Origin: a bacterium
GTDB lineage: Bacteria; Vulcanimicrobiota; Xenobia; Xenobiales; JADMJV01
NCBI GenBank assembly: GCA_018780265.1
Contig: JADMJV010000042.1
Location: 1-64,000 of the forward strand
Length of the DNA: 64,000 bases
Direction of reading: 5' to 3'
The notes beneath the pieces are model-generated. The model saw nothing but the letters and a program-made list of their open reading frames with translations, searched no databases and was not told the origin of the DNA. Below are positions 54,695 through 64,000 of this stretch, in pieces (the stretch's first letter is position 1; each line of letters begins with the position of its first letter). The translations under genes and the position numbers were made by a program.

Positions 54695-55705
54695 AAGCCT
54701 TGACAAAAGCAGTTGATTGACCCGGGTCCAGGAGGACTCGTCGAGAATGTTAAGGGCCAGTGCGCCAGACATCTTCTCGATGAGAGAGATACCGGCCGAG
54801 GTGTTGGTGGCCACCCCTGTGACCAGGTCTGGACTCATGGCAAAGGCCTTCATCACTCCCACCACGGCATAGGGATCGGAGGCCGCCAGGGCGGTGAAGC
54901 GAATCTGGTCGGCCAGTAAGCCAATGGCCGTGGCCCCGTTGTACGGCTCCAACGGAGAGGCGCCGGCTTCGGCCACCAGCACATCCACATTCAAGGTTCC
55001 CAGACGGGCGACCATTTGCTGAAGAGCCTGCGTATACTCGGCTTCGGAGCAGATACTGGAGGGCAGACCTACATCGACAAAGTCCATAATGTGATCGGCC
55101 CCCGCATCATGCATACTGAGAATGTCGCGATAGCGAGCCGCTCCCGTCAGTTTGGCGGCGGCCACCTTCCAGCCAGACTGCTTGAGTAGACGGATGAGCA
55201 ACCGGGCGGTGGCCGTTTTTCCGGCCGACATGGAGGTGCCAACGATGAGAACCACCGGTATTTTCAAGCTGTGGACGGGAAGGCGTCCCACATAATTGGC
55301 CAGACTGACCTTCCCGCCCTGAACGGTAGCGTGGCCCAGGTAGCGAAGTCGTGGGAGCGGGCCCAGAAAGCTGGACTGGGAAGTGATTTTCCCCAGCAGT
55401 CCCCCGGGGGTCATCAAGTCCATTTGGAGGTCGTCCCCAATGGACTCAAAGTCGCCCACGCATTCGAGAGTGGCGGCTCGCCGTCCCAGCGCTCCTACGA
55501 TTCGGTCCCCGCGCATCAGGTCGATCAGGCGGCCGGTAGAAAGCTCCACTTTGGATAGAGCGCCCGGTTCTGAGAGAACTTCGCCCACCACCAGGTCTGC
55601 GTTGGCCCACTGCTCTCTGGGAAATTCTTGGAAGGGCAGGCCTTCCGAATTCAACTCGCTCAGGCGGGTGACCGAGGCCAGAAAAGGCCGTCCATGCATG
55701 CTCAC
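54668..55705 (-). CDS. DUF1611 P-loop protein (DgcN-like)
   Basis: The N-terminal part (about 1-130) is a Rossmann-like domain and the C-terminal part has a P-loop, VGTSMSAGKT, near residue 157, as in DUF1611 proteins. One branch (DgcN) N-acetylates D-glutamate. The start is a GTG overlapping the stop of the M20 gene (GTGA). The neighbouring M20 peptidase fits amino-acid or peptide catabolism (inference). Confidence 0.8.
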   Translation of the reverse strand: MSMHGRPFLASVTRLSELNSEGLPFQEFPREQWANADLVVGEVLSEPGALSKVELSTGRLIDLMRGDRIVGALGRRAATLECVGDFESIGDDLQMDLMTPGGLLGKITSQSSFLGPLPRLRYLGHATVQGGKVSLANYVGRLPVHSLKIPVVLIVGTSMSAGKTATARLLIRLLKQSGWKVAAAKLTGAARYRDILSMHDAGADHIMDFVDVGLPSSICSEAEYTQALQQMVARLGTLNVDVLVAEAGASPLEPYNGATAIGLLADQIRFTALAASDPYAVVGVMKAFAMSPDLVTGVATNTSAGISLIEKMSGALALNILDESSWTRVNQLLLSRLSGIEGAGG

Positions 55706-56808
55706 GGTGGTAAGTCCTCCGGTTCCATCATGACCATAGCCAGCAGCGCGGTGCGCTCGGGAAGGCTTTCGATCAAGACAAACTCATCCTGGGCGTGAGC
55801 CCCACCCCCAACCGGACCCAGGCCGTCCAGGGTGGGGCAGTAGAGGCTGGTGGTGGACCCGTCCGATCCACCGCCGGCCACACCCTGCTGCAATTGCAGG
55901 CCCAACTGGGTGCCCAAGTTTTGCGCTCGCTTCCACAGGGCCTGATTACCAGGGGTGGCTTCCATGGGGGGCCGGCCCATCCGTCCTTCAATGGTCCAAC
56001 TCACTCCAGGTAGATGGGGACGAAGCTGTCGGATGGCCTGATCGATTCGCTCTGCGTCTGATTGCGAGGGTACCCGCACATCAATGACAGCCCGGCTTTC
56101 CGGGGCCACCACGTTGGCCCGCAGTCCGCCCTGGACCAGGCCAACATTGACACTGACCCCCCGTTCCGCGTCATTGAGAGCGTGCATCTGTTGAATGAGG
56201 TAAGATAGTTCCAAAATCGCGCTGGCTCCGGCTCCCGGGTCCAGGCCGGCATGGGCGGGTATGCCGGTAATGGTTACGGTGTAGCTGGCCACGCCCTTGC
56301 GAACCGTTTTCAACTTGCCCTCTGGACCCAGCGACGGTTCGGCCACCAGGCAACGGACCATGTTGGGCGCCAGGCGGTGCAGCCAGCGACCCGATTCGAA
56401 GCTACCCACTTCTTCATCGGAATTGACCAACAAGAAAGGATCGAAGGGCGGTTGGCAGCCCAGTTGTTTGAGGGCTCGCAGGGCAAAAACAAACTGCACC
56501 AGCCCGCCTTTCATGTCATAGCATCCGGGGCCGTTGAGCTTCCCCTGGCGCTGCTGCACCGGCATGTCGGCCAGGGTGCCCCTGGGCCACACCGTATCGC
56601 AGTGACCTACCAGCAACTGGCCCCGCCCTTTGCGGCGAAGCCGCGGACGCGCCAGCAAATGGCCACCGCAGCGCCGTGACGGCAACAGCCGGGTGTGGTA
56701 GTCCAAATCCAAGAGTTGTTGACGTAAAAAATCCAGGATGGGCAACTGCGCGTCCCCGTCCAGAGAGGGGGATTCCCATGCGACCAACTGGGACAGCATG
56801 GCCACCAT
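55702..56808 (-). CDS. M20-family metallopeptidase (carboxypeptidase G2-like)
   Basis: The dizinc peptidase has its motifs: GHCDTVWPRGT near residue 67, GPGCYDMKGG with the metal-bridging Asp near 94, and NSDEEVGS near 130, then a dimerisation insert (about 160-275). It probably cleaves C-terminal Glu or a similar residue from peptides or N-acyl amino acids. Homology appears to extend about 20 codons upstream of the annotated ATG (GHLRGQQAD), where only CTG or ATT could start. It overlaps the DUF1611 gene by 4 bases. Confidence 0.88.
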   Translation of the reverse strand: MVAMLSQLVAWESPSLDGDAQLPILDFLRQQLLDLDYHTRLLPSRRCGGHLLARPRLRRKGRGQLLVGHCDTVWPRGTLADMPVQQRQGKLNGPGCYDMKGGLVQFVFALRALKQLGCQPPFDPFLLVNSDEEVGSFESGRWLHRLAPNMVRCLVAEPSLGPEGKLKTVRKGVASYTVTITGIPAHAGLDPGAGASAILELSYLIQQMHALNDAERGVSVNVGLVQGGLRANVVAPESRAVIDVRVPSQSDAERIDQAIRQLRPHLPGVSWTIEGRMGRPPMEATPGNQALWKRAQNLGTQLGLQLQQGVAGGGSDGSTTSLYCPTLDGLGPVGGGAHAQDEFVLIESLPERTALLAMVMMEPEDLPP

Positions 56809-56852
56809 GTCTGCCTGCTGTCCACGCAGATGGCCCAGCAGAACTTGCGGGT

Positions 56853-57437
56853 CTAGCGTTGATAGCCGCGCGGAAATGGGAATGCCTGACTTTCGTGGAT
56901 GGCCGTGTAGCGCCCCGGTGACAGGTAGGCCAGCAGCGGAGCGCGGTGGATGCCGTCCTGGCCGTCCTCGTCGCTACAGCGCAAGGAATCGGTGTGGGCT
57001 GCGGCCGCCAGGATTTGGCCGATGACCAGCATATTGGGGCCGATCTCCAGGTGGCTGTAGAGACGACACTCCAGGTGGATAGAGGCATTTTGAAGCAGTG
57101 GGTCGCCGTGCGAGCGAGAGTTGACCAGGGGCAAATGAGTCAGCAATTCGGATTTGGGCACCTCGGCCGCGCACGGGGAAGCCGCCAGGGAGGCCAGCAA
57201 GACCTGGGCCGGCCGGGGATAGCTGACGGCAAAAGTTTGCCTTTTCAATACATTGCTCAAGGTTCGGTGAGTGGGGGCACACACAAAGGCAAAGTAGTTG
57301 TCCCAACTGACCGGCCCGGCCATGTGCTTGGGGGCCAGGTCGGGCTCACCGTTGTCGCCCCGAGTACCGATCACCACCAGCGGGGCAACCGTGTAAAACT
57401 TGTCCCAGATGGGCGCCGACGTGTCCAGGTCCTGCAT
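56853..57437 (-). CDS. Flavin reductase-like (FMN-binding split barrel) protein
   Basis: The split-barrel FMN pattern is visible: VVIGTRGDNGEPDLAP near residue 22, WDNYFAFVCAPTHRTL near 45, and ECRLYSHLEIGPNMLVIGQI near 124. It could reduce free flavin with NAD(P)H or be a small flavoprotein oxidase. The start ATG lies at the predicted start site of an FNR-like promoter (57474-57485), so the mRNA may be leaderless. It is downstream of the hydrogenase operon. Confidence 0.85.
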   Translation of the reverse strand: MQDLDTSAPIWDKFYTVAPLVVIGTRGDNGEPDLAPKHMAGPVSWDNYFAFVCAPTHRTLSNVLKRQTFAVSYPRPAQVLLASLAASPCAAEVPKSELLTHLPLVNSRSHGDPLLQNASIHLECRLYSHLEIGPNMLVIGQILAAAAHTDSLRCSDEDGQDGIHRAPLLAYLSPGRYTAIHESQAFPFPRGYQR

Positions 57438-57473
57438 GCCCCCTAGAATAACCCGGGTTGCCGAGTCGCGCGA

Positions 57474-57485
57474 TGATCTGAATCA
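57474..57485 (-). promoter_or_regulatory. FNR-like operator, flavin reductase promoter
   Basis: TGAT-CTGA-ATCA, a perfect dyad touching the stop of the maturation-protease gene. TATTCT (57450-57445, minus strand) starts 29.5 bases from the centre. The predicted start site (57438) falls beside the flavin reductase ATG (57437). Confidence 0.7.
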
Positions 57486-57902
57486 CCTGAGCCGCACTTT
57501 ACGCAATCTCTCTAAGCCTTCCACCACTGAGGCCTGGCTGAATTCGCTCAAGCCCAGGCGATAGCCAAAATCTTCCCCCGGCAGCGTCATGATCCAGCCC
57601 TTGGGGGATTTGCCGTAGAGGCTCTGGCACAGGCCCAGCAATCGTCCCGGCTCGCCACTATGAATGGGCCATTCCTGACCGGCTTTGGGCTTGATCAACT
57701 GCCAGCCCAGCGGCCCCGGCTCGTGAGTAGCATCCACGAAAACCACTTGATCAAACTGACTGACGGTCTCCGCCAGTTCGGGCGTTAGCTGCACCACGCA
57801 AAGCGTTTTCCAGCCCACCAGGGCCGCTCGGCGGGCCAGTTCCCAGGCGGCGCCGTCGTCACCGCGCAGTTCGTTGCCATAGCCGATCAACAATCTCTTC
57901 AT
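57483..57902 (-). CDS. hoxW: NiFe hydrogenase maturation protease
   Basis: The endopeptidase signature [15 protein letters not shown] (about residues 8-22) holds the metal-binding Asp, and [11 protein letters not shown] near 62 the second. It trims the C-terminus of HoxH after nickel insertion. The ATG overlaps the hoxH stop (ATGA); a longer frame is only overlap. I use the symbol by analogy with the hox operon. Confidence 0.9.
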   Translation of the reverse strand: MKRLLIGYGNELRGDDGAAWELARRAALVGWKTLCVVQLTPELAETVSQFDQVVFVDATHEPGPLGWQLIKPKAGQEWPIHSGEPGRLLGLCQSLYGKSPKGWIMTLPGEDFGYRLGLSEFSQASVVEGLERLRKVRLR

Positions 57903-59320
57903 CGAGCCACCTGCCCCACCACCTGGCCCAGGGCGTCGCGCACCTGGACCAGCAACGGCATCTTGCCGTAAGCGTGGGTGGAGCAACTCAGGCAGGGGTC
58001 GAAGGCGCGAATACTGGCTTCCAGGCGATTGAGCACCCCTTCCTGGATGTTTTCGGGGTCGGTCAAAAAACGTTTGGCCACTTCGGTGACGGTGCGATTC
58101 ATGGCCGCGTTGTTCTGGCCGGTGGCGATCACCAGATTGAGCCTGGTGATCAATCCGTTCTCGTCGACTTCGTAGTCGTGAAACAGGGTTCCCCGCGGCG
58201 CCTCGCTGCAGCCCACCCCGCGCAGGCGATTGATCGAGGCCCGAGCCCTCAAGGGGGTGGCGTCCAACTGAGGGTCGTCTAGCAATCGCTCGATCTGCTC
58301 CAGGCCGGCCACGATCTCGATCAGACGCGCCTCGTGATAGAGAAAGGAGGAAGTGGCAATCCGCCCCACCCGTTGGCGCATTTCTTCAAGCAGGGCGTCG
58401 GCGCGCGGAGTACCGATGCGCTGGCACACATTAAGACGGGCCAGGGGACCCACCCGATAGCAACCTTCGGGATAGCCCAGCGGCTGATAATAGGGAAATT
58501 TGAGGTAGTTCCAGTCTTCGATCACCTCGTCCAACCAATCGCGGTAGCTGGACGGGTCCAACGCAGTGGACTGGCCGGTGCGACTGTCGAGCAGGCTCAG
58601 TTGGCCGTTGTAGTGTTCCCAGTTTCCCTGGGCGTCGACCAGACCCAGAAAGAGACCGGGAAAGTCTCCAAAGCTGTCGCACTCGGATTGAAAGGAAGGA
58701 AGCACCTCGCGGAAGCGCTTCAGGCCTTCCTCGGCCACCGCCATGGACTCGGGCAGACGAGCCAGGGCGGCTTCGCGGTCAGCCTGGCTGAGTCCGGCCC
58801 GCACTCCACCGGCCACAGCCCAGGCGGGATGGATTTTTTTCCCCCCCAGTGCCTCGATGAGCATCTGGCCAAATTGGCGCAGGCGAATGCCCCCCCGCGC
58901 AAATTCCTTGTCGTGGGCCAGCAGTCCCACAAGATTGCGCTGAGGCGGTGGACTGTCCATTCCCAGCAGCAAATCGGGGGAGGAAAGGTGGAAAAAGCTC
59001 AGGGCGTGGGACTGGACAATCTGGGCCAGGTTCATGAGCCGGCGCAGTTTTTCGGCGGCCGGGGGGATCTGCACGGCCAGAATGGCGTCTCCGGCCTTGG
59101 CTGAGGCCAGTAGATGGCTGACGGGACAGATTCCGCAGATGCGTCCGGTCAAACTGGGCATCTCCCAAACCGGGCGACCCTGGCAAAACTTCTCAAAGCC
59201 CCGAAATTCCGCTACATGGAAGCGGGCCCGCTGGACCTGACCCTGCTCGTCCAGGTCGACCGTAATCTTGGCGTGTCCCTCGATGCGGGTGACCGGATCG
59301 ATAACGATAAGACGGCTCAT
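57899..59320 (-). CDS. hoxH: NiFe hydrogenase large subunit, group 3d
   Basis: The L1 motif [10 protein letters not shown] near residue 59 and L2 motif DPCLSCSTH near 439 hold the four cysteines that bind the NiFe centre. The pattern fits HoxH of bidirectional NAD-linked enzymes. After the L2 His a 24-residue tail follows, the peptide that HoxW would remove. Gene order hoxEFUYH with 4-base overlaps supports the type. Confidence 0.97.
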   Translation of the reverse strand: MSRLIVIDPVTRIEGHAKITVDLDEQGQVQRARFHVAEFRGFEKFCQGRPVWEMPSLTGRICGICPVSHLLASAKAGDAILAVQIPPAAEKLRRLMNLAQIVQSHALSFFHLSSPDLLLGMDSPPPQRNLVGLLAHDKEFARGGIRLRQFGQMLIEALGGKKIHPAWAVAGGVRAGLSQADREAALARLPESMAVAEEGLKRFREVLPSFQSECDSFGDFPGLFLGLVDAQGNWEHYNGQLSLLDSRTGQSTALDPSSYRDWLDEVIEDWNYLKFPYYQPLGYPEGCYRVGPLARLNVCQRIGTPRADALLEEMRQRVGRIATSSFLYHEARLIEIVAGLEQIERLLDDPQLDATPLRARASINRLRGVGCSEAPRGTLFHDYEVDENGLITRLNLVIATGQNNAAMNRTVTEVAKRFLTDPENIQEGVLNRLEASIRAFDPCLSCSTHAYGKMPLLVQVRDALGQVVGQVAR

Positions 59321-59832
59321 CCAAAGCTCCTTTGCCGGGGTGTCAGTTGCGGTTCACGCCCCTCCAGCACAGCCTCCACCACGGTGCGGATGCGCTCCGC
59401 ATCCGGCGGGCAGCCCACCAGGTAGTAGTCGACTTTGACGTAGTGGTGGAGAGGGTGGACCTGAGGCAGCAAGGGAGGTAAAATCGGATCAAAGTCCTTC
59501 AAGGGGGACAGCCCCTGGTAGATGTCGTCGAGAGGACCGCAAAGGTTGCGCAGGGAGGTGACATTTCCCGTCACGGCGCAATCCCCAAAGGAGATCAGTA
59601 TTTTGGAGCGCTGGCGTGCCTTGTGAAGCATTTCCAGATTGTCGCGATTGGCCACCGCCCCTTCTACCAGCACAACGTCTACGTTGTCGGGAAACTCTTT
59701 GACGTCTAACAAGGGGCCATACACCAGGTCCACCTTGTCGAACAGGTCGATCAGGTACTCGTCCAGATCCAAAAAGGACATGTGGCAGCCCGAACAGCCC
59801 CCCAGCCACATGGTGGCCAATCGCGGTTTCAC
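59317..59832 (-). CDS. hoxY: NiFe hydrogenase small subunit
   Basis: [14 protein letters not shown] holds the first two cysteines of the proximal [4Fe-4S] cluster; GDCAVTGN and VGCPPDAE hold the others. At 171 residues this is the short HoxY form with one cluster. I start at GTG 59832, which overlaps the hoxU stop (GTGA); the longer frame runs back into hoxU. Confidence 0.95.
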   Translation of the reverse strand: MKPRLATMWLGGCSGCHMSFLDLDEYLIDLFDKVDLVYGPLLDVKEFPDNVDVVLVEGAVANRDNLEMLHKARQRSKILISFGDCAVTGNVTSLRNLCGPLDDIYQGLSPLKDFDPILPPLLPQVHPLHHYVKVDYYLVGCPPDAERIRTVVEAVLEGREPQLTPRQRSFG

Positions 59833-60536
59833 GATTTTTCCTCCCGGTGGACCAGGATGCGCAGCAGTCGACTGCGGTCTTTCTCCATCTCGGCCACGCT
59901 GGCTCCCTGGCGAAAAAGGGCTCCGGTGGGACAGGCTACCACGCACTTACCACAAGAAGTGCAACTGTCGGCCTGGCCCCAGGGCTGGGCCATATCGGTG
60001 ATGACCCGTGTGCCCAGGCCGCGCCCGGACATATCCCAGGTGTGGGCGCCTTCTACTTCGTCGCAGACGCGCACGCAGCGACTGCACAGGATGCAGCGAT
60101 TGTGATCCAACCCGAAAAGGGGATGCGAGAGATCCACCTGGCAGCCGGGATGAAGGTATTCGTAGCGCACATGGTCCACTCCCAGTTGGGCGCAGGCGTC
60201 TTGCAGTTGGCAGTCGCCGTTGGCCACGCACACGGCACAGACGTGATTGCGTTCGGCCAGCAACAGTTCCAGAATCATTTTCCGGTATTCCTGGAGCTTG
60301 GGAGTGGACGTGCGCACCACCATTCCCTCGCTGACCCGAGTAAGGCAGGCCGGCTGGGGGCGGGCCACGCCGGCCACCTCGACCACGCACAGGCGGCAGG
60401 CCCCCACCGTGGACAGGCCGGTCATATCGCACAGCGTGGGGATCTCAATGCCGGACTCGCGGGCAACTTCGAGCACCGTCTCTTGCTCGCGGGCACTGAC
60501 CGTGCGCCCGTCGATCTCCAAAGTTCTAACTGCCAT
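59829..60536 (-). CDS. hoxU: Diaphorase iron-sulfur subunit
   Basis: An N-terminal [2Fe-2S] ferredoxin domain ([15 protein letters not shown]) is followed by the His/Cys-ligated cluster region ([15 protein letters not shown]) and two [4Fe-4S] clusters ([11 protein letters not shown] and [12 protein letters not shown]). It links HoxF to HoxY. The ATG 60536 begins the family ([10 protein letters not shown]); an upstream in-frame ATG (60560) overlaps hoxF further. Confidence 0.95.
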   Translation of the reverse strand: MAVRTLEIDGRTVSAREQETVLEVARESGIEIPTLCDMTGLSTVGACRLCVVEVAGVARPQPACLTRVSEGMVVRTSTPKLQEYRKMILELLLAERNHVCAVCVANGDCQLQDACAQLGVDHVRYEYLHPGCQVDLSHPLFGLDHNRCILCSRCVRVCDEVEGAHTWDMSGRGLGTRVITDMAQPWGQADSCTSCGKCVVACPTGALFRQGASVAEMEKDRSRLLRILVHREEKS

Positions 60537-62109
60537 GCTTGACCCCATTCTCAAATTCATGACGAAAAAACCGCAGGGTAGAAATTACCGGGTTGGGGGC
60601 GTTCTGGCCCAGTCCGCACAGACTGGTGGCGCCCACCATGTCGCACAGGGCCTCCAGTTGCTCCAGGTCTGCCGGGCTGGCCTGGCCGTCGCACAGGCGG
60701 GTTAGAATCCGATGCATCTGCACGGTGCCGGCCCGGCAAGGAACGCATTTTCCACACGACTCTTCCATGGAGAACTGCACAAAGTAGCGGGCTACGTCCA
60801 CCATTCGGTCGGCCTGATCCATCACAATCATGCCGCCCGAGCCCATAATCGAACCCAGCTTCTGAAGCGCTTCGAAATCCACCGGTGTATCCAGTTCGGC
60901 AGCGGGCACGCAGCCTCCCGAAGGTCCGCCGGTCTGGACTGCCTTGATCGACCGGCCCGGCGAGCCACCGCCCATCTCTTCCACGATGGTGCGCAACGAG
61001 GTGCCCATGGGAACCTCAACCAGCCCGGTATTCAACACCTTGCCGGCCAGGGCAAAGACCTTGGTTCCTTTGCTGCGTTCGGTGCCGATGGAAGCAAACC
61101 AGTCGGCCCCTCGGGAGAGAATGGCCGGGATGTTGGCAAACGTCTCCACGTTGTTGATCAGTGTGGGGCAGTCCCACAGACCTTTCTCGGGAGGATAGGG
61201 TGGGCGCGGTCGAGGCATTCCCCGTTTGCCTTCGATGGAAGCGATCAGGGCTGTCTCTTCGCCGCAGACGTAAGCCCCCGCTCCGATGCGCAACTCTAAC
61301 TGCAGGTTGAAGTTGGTATCCAGGATGGCGCTGCCTAACAGCCCGTACTTCTTGGCCTGCTTCAAGGCGATCTGCAGGCGTCGGATGGCCAGCGGGTACT
61401 CACCGCGCACATAGAGATAACCTCGGTTGGCACCCACGGCGTAGGCGGCCAGGGCCATCCCTTCCAGCACCCGGTGGGGATCGCTTTCCAGCACGCTGCG
61501 ATCCATGAAGGCTCCCGGGTCGCCCTCGTCCCCGTTGCAGATCAAGTATTTTTGGGGTTGGCTGGCTTTGGCCAGCAACGACCATTTGAGGCCGGTGGGA
61601 TAGCCCGCTCCGCCCCGCCCCCGCAAACCGCTGCGGGTAACCGCTTCGATCACCTCAGCCGGCTTCAGTTCGTGCAACACCCTCTGCAGAGCCTGGTAGC
61701 CTCCCCGAGCCAGATACGATTCGATGCGCTCGGGTTCTACCTGGCCGCTCCCTTCCAATACAATTTTGTGCTGACGCACAAAAAAGGGATGACTCAGATC
61801 GCCCAGCTGCAGGCCGGGTCGCTGCTGACCACGAGCGGCCGCCACCACCTCGGCGGCCTGGTCGGGCTTGACCTTTTCAAAAAGAAAGCTGCCCGCCGGC
61901 CCATCGGCGCAGACCAGTGGGCCCTGGCTGCACAGACCCAGGCATCCCACCCGCAGCACTTCGCTGTGGTCGTCCATCTGGCTTTCCAGAGCGCTGGCCA
62001 GCTCCTCACCGTGGGCCGAAAGGCAGCCGGCGGCCTGGCAGCAGCGCAGTTGCAGCGGTTTGCGTCGGGCCTGTTCGGCCTGGCCGATTTCACTCAGTTC
62101 CTTGAGCAA
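60526..62109 (-). CDS. hoxF: Diaphorase NADH-binding subunit
   Basis: The N-terminal thioredoxin-like [2Fe-2S] part (about 18-85) precedes the NuoF-like core with [13 protein letters not shown] (NADH site, near 164), [14 protein letters not shown] (FMN) and the [13 protein letters not shown] [4Fe-4S] cluster near residue 448. It oxidises NAD(P)H or reduces NAD(P)+. The TTG start has a GAGGAGG site before it and overlaps hoxE by 20 bases. Confidence 0.96.
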   Translation of the reverse strand: MLKELSEIGQAEQARRKPLQLRCCQAAGCLSAHGEELASALESQMDDHSEVLRVGCLGLCSQGPLVCADGPAGSFLFEKVKPDQAAEVVAAARGQQRPGLQLGDLSHPFFVRQHKIVLEGSGQVEPERIESYLARGGYQALQRVLHELKPAEVIEAVTRSGLRGRGGAGYPTGLKWSLLAKASQPQKYLICNGDEGDPGAFMDRSVLESDPHRVLEGMALAAYAVGANRGYLYVRGEYPLAIRRLQIALKQAKKYGLLGSAILDTNFNLQLELRIGAGAYVCGEETALIASIEGKRGMPRPRPPYPPEKGLWDCPTLINNVETFANIPAILSRGADWFASIGTERSKGTKVFALAGKVLNTGLVEVPMGTSLRTIVEEMGGGSPGRSIKAVQTGGPSGGCVPAAELDTPVDFEALQKLGSIMGSGGMIVMDQADRMVDVARYFVQFSMEESCGKCVPCRAGTVQMHRILTRLCDGQASPADLEQLEALCDMVGATSLCGLGQNAPNPVISTLRFFRHEFENGVKHGS

Positions 62110-62581
62110 CTCGCCTCCTCAGGTCTTCGATCAAGGGTTGGGCTTCCAAATGCCCCCGCACGGCTCCGTCCACCACGCCGGCCGGTGCGGTGCCACAGGC
62201 CCCCAGGCAGCGGGCCACATCGAGAGATAAACTGTGGTCGGGCGCAGTTCCCCCGGACTTGATGCCCAGCGCCTCCTCGACTGCCGTCAAAATCACCCCT
62301 GCCCCTTTCACATAACAGGCCGTTCCCAAGCACACCACGCAAGTGTGTCGACCTTTGGGTTGTAAGGTGAAGAAGTGGTAAAAGGTGGCCACTCCATACA
62401 CTCGGCTGGGGGGGACGTCCAGTTTCTGCGACACAAACCAGAGCAGATCGGGCGACAGGCTGCCAAACAGTTCCTGGGCCGTGTGGAGTACCTCCAGCAG
62501 GGCATCGGCCGTGTACTGGTGGCGCTTCATAGTGGCCTCCAGCAGCTTAAAGCGCTGATCTCCGCTGGGGTGCTCGCTCAT
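62090..62581 (-). CDS. hoxE: NuoE-like [2Fe-2S] subunit
   Basis: The 163-residue protein has the NuoE pattern: a helical head with SRVYGVATFYHFFTLQPKG, then a thioredoxin-like cluster region with VCLGTACYVKGA and CLGACGTAP. It accompanies HoxFU. Its ATG overlaps the ppsA stop (ATGA), so it is translated with ppsA. Confidence 0.94.
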   Translation of the reverse strand: MSEHPSGDQRFKLLEATMKRHQYTADALLEVLHTAQELFGSLSPDLLWFVSQKLDVPPSRVYGVATFYHFFTLQPKGRHTCVVCLGTACYVKGAGVILTAVEEALGIKSGGTAPDHSLSLDVARCLGACGTAPAGVVDGAVRGHLEAQPLIEDLRRRVAQGTE

Positions 62582-64000
62582 CCGGCCTTGACCGCCTGGG
62601 CGCTTTCCAATTCGTGGATTTTTTGAATGGTGCGCAGCACTGCGTCGGGAGTGAGGCTGATCGAATCGATCCCTCGCTCCACCAAAAAGACGGCGAAGTC
62701 CAGATAGTCAGACGGCGCTTGTCCACAGATACCCACCTTAATGCCCTGTTCGTGTCCCACCTGAATGATGCGAGCGCAGGCTTCTTTGACACCGGCATTG
62801 CGCTCATTGAAGAGGGGGGCGACCATGGTTGAATCGCGGTCGACACCCAGGATGAGCTGGGTGAGATCGTTGGAACCGATGGAAAAACCGTCAAATAACC
62901 GGGCGAAATCGGCGGCTTGCAGAAAGTTGGAGGGTAGTTCGGCCATGCAGTAGACTTCCAAACCGTCCTTTCCCCGGGGCAGCCCGCCTTCGGCCATGGT
63001 GTCCAGCACCCGTTGGCCCTCCTCGGGGGTTCGGCAGAAGGGGATCATCACCTTGAGATTGGTCAGGCCCATCTCCTCGCGCACCCGGCGCACGGCCGCA
63101 ACCTCCAGCAAGAAACCCTCCTTGTATTGGGGGTGGTAGTAGCGACTGGCGCCGCGCCAACCCAGCATGGGGTTTTCCTCGACGGGTTCGAAGGGTTCAC
63201 CTCCAAGCAGATGCCGGTATTCGTTGGTCTTGAAATCGGAAAATCGCAAGATCACCGGTCGCGGATAGAACGCACCGGCCAGCACGGCGATCCCCTGGGC
63301 CAGTTTGTCCACAAAATATTCCGGTTTGTTAGGGTAACCGCGGGTCAGTTCTTCGATGGGGCCCTTGAGCTCGGCAGGCAGGCTGTCGAAGCGGGTCAGT
63401 GCCAACGGATGGACCCGTACCCAACTGGCGAAAATAAATTCCATGCGGGCCAATCCGATGCCGGCCACCGGTAGTTGAGCCAGACTGAAGGCCTGATCGG
63501 GGTTGCCCAGGTTGAGCATGATGTCGGTACGGGGCCGGGGTAGATTGGCCAGTTCGAGCTCCTCCACTTGATAGGGTAGTTTACCGCTATAGACGGCGCC
63601 GATTTCGCCCTCAAAACAGACCAGCGTTACCTCTTGACCGTCTTGTAGACTGGTCATGGCACCGCTGGCACCCACCACGGCGGGGATTCCCAGTTCGCGG
63701 GCCACGATGGCCGCGTGCGAGGTACGACCGCCTCGCTCGGTAATGATGCCGCCCGCGCTTTTCATAATCGGTTCCCAGTCGGGATCGGTAATGGACGTCA
63801 CCAGGATGTCACCCGGGCGAAACTGTTCGATCTGCTTGGCGTCACGAATGATGCGCACGGGACCGGACCCCGCCGAAGCTCCCACGGCCAGCCCCTTGAC
63901 CAGGGGGGTTCCTCGTTTGCCGGCCAGCGAGTAGATGCGCATGCGGCGGGATTTTTGGCTGTGCACCGTCTCGGGTCGGGCCTGTACGATGTAGAGTTCG
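62578..64000 (-). CDS. ppsA: Phosphoenolpyruvate synthase, partial (5' end outside the window)
   Basis: The frame runs off the window at 64000, where it reads LYIVQARPETV, the end of the nucleotide-binding domain of PEP synthase. The swivelling phospho-His domain follows, with the active-site His in GGRTSHAAIVARELG, and then the PEP/pyruvate TIM barrel (MIPFCRTPEEG and GSNDLTQLILGVDRDS). The enzyme makes PEP from pyruvate and ATP. It is the first visible gene of the hox operon and overlaps hoxE by 4 bases. Confidence 0.95.
   Translation of the reverse strand, partial: ELYIVQARPETVHSQKSRRMRIYSLAGKRGTPLVKGLAVGASAGSGPVRIIRDAKQIEQFRPGDILVTSITDPDWEPIMKSAGGIITERGGRTSHAAIVARELGIPAVVGASGAMTSLQDGQEVTLVCFEGEIGAVYSGKLPYQVEELELANLPRPRTDIMLNLGNPDQAFSLAQLPVAGIGLARMEFIFASWVRVHPLALTRFDSLPAELKGPIEELTRGYPNKPEYFVDKLAQGIAVLAGAFYPRPVILRFSDFKTNEYRHLLGGEPFEPVEENPMLGWRGASRYYHPQYKEGFLLEVAAVRRVREEMGLTNLKVMIPFCRTPEEGQRVLDTMAEGGLPRGKDGLEVYCMAELPSNFLQAADFARLFDGFSIGSNDLTQLILGVDRDSTMVAPLFNERNAGVKEACARIIQVGHEQGIKVGICGQAPSDYLDFAVFLVERGIDSISLTPDAVLRTIQKIHELESAQAVKAG

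Overview
This GC-rich bacterial window carries about 60 protein genes, one tRNA and very little mobile DNA. Several genes encode Sec-type or lipoprotein signal peptides, and there is a PilB/GspE-type assembly ATPase, which suggests a diderm bacterium. Pyruvate:ferredoxin oxidoreductase, a five-subunit bidirectional NiFe hydrogenase, PEP synthase, formate-THF ligase, c-type cytochromes and a sulfide:quinone oxidoreductase-like flavoprotein suggest a facultative anaerobe. I cannot name the phylum from sequence alone.

Layout. 0-20.7 kb is a mixed region: a polytopic membrane protein, an adenosine-deaminase-like enzyme, several secreted or low-complexity proteins of unknown role, an esterase, an SF2 helicase with an AlkZ-related protein, a MarR regulator divergent from a two-CBM GH5 cellulase lipoprotein, a lysozyme-fold-like protein, a HerA-like ATPase, an AttH/CrtC-like protein and a beta-propeller lipoprotein. 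20.9-25.1 kb is a compact operon of a P-type ATPase followed by two TrkA/RCK proteins. 25.1-26.5 kb is gene-poor: tRNA-Ala(CGC), palindromes, and decayed pieces that resemble IS200/REP-type (Y1) transposases. 26.5-32 kb holds small housekeeping or unknown genes, two beta-propeller proteins and a UbiA-like prenyltransferase.

32-57.5 kb looks like an anaerobic or stress island. It has three universal stress proteins, an SQR-like enzyme, a 29-residue membrane peptide in front of putrescine aminotransferase, a dihaem cytochrome c, OsmC, nifJ with a DHOD-like gene, a pseudokinase/beta-propeller receptor next to a STAS protein, DUF2267 and DUF1269 proteins, fhs, and a PilB-zinc ribbon-receiver fusion. 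Ten FNR-like palindromes (TGAY-N4-RTCA) sit in its promoter regions. Most are centred about 41.5 bp upstream of a predicted start site, with a TAnnnT-like -10 box at the same distance each time. This is the strongest new signal in the window: a coherent Crp/FNR-type regulon whose regulator lies outside the window.

57.5-64 kb (minus strand) is a tightly overlapping operon: ppsA (cut by the window edge), hoxE, hoxF, hoxU, hoxY, hoxH and the hydrogenase maturation protease. It is followed by flavin reductase, an M20 peptidase and a DUF1611 protein. Pyruvate from glycolysis could be oxidised by NifJ; the Hox hydrogenase could balance NAD(P)H by evolving or taking up H2; and PEP synthase would return pyruvate to gluconeogenesis. 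Other notable items are a Na,K-ATPase-like P-type pump coupled to RCK proteins, and a cation-diffusion-facilitator gene reduced by an internal deletion to its two ends.
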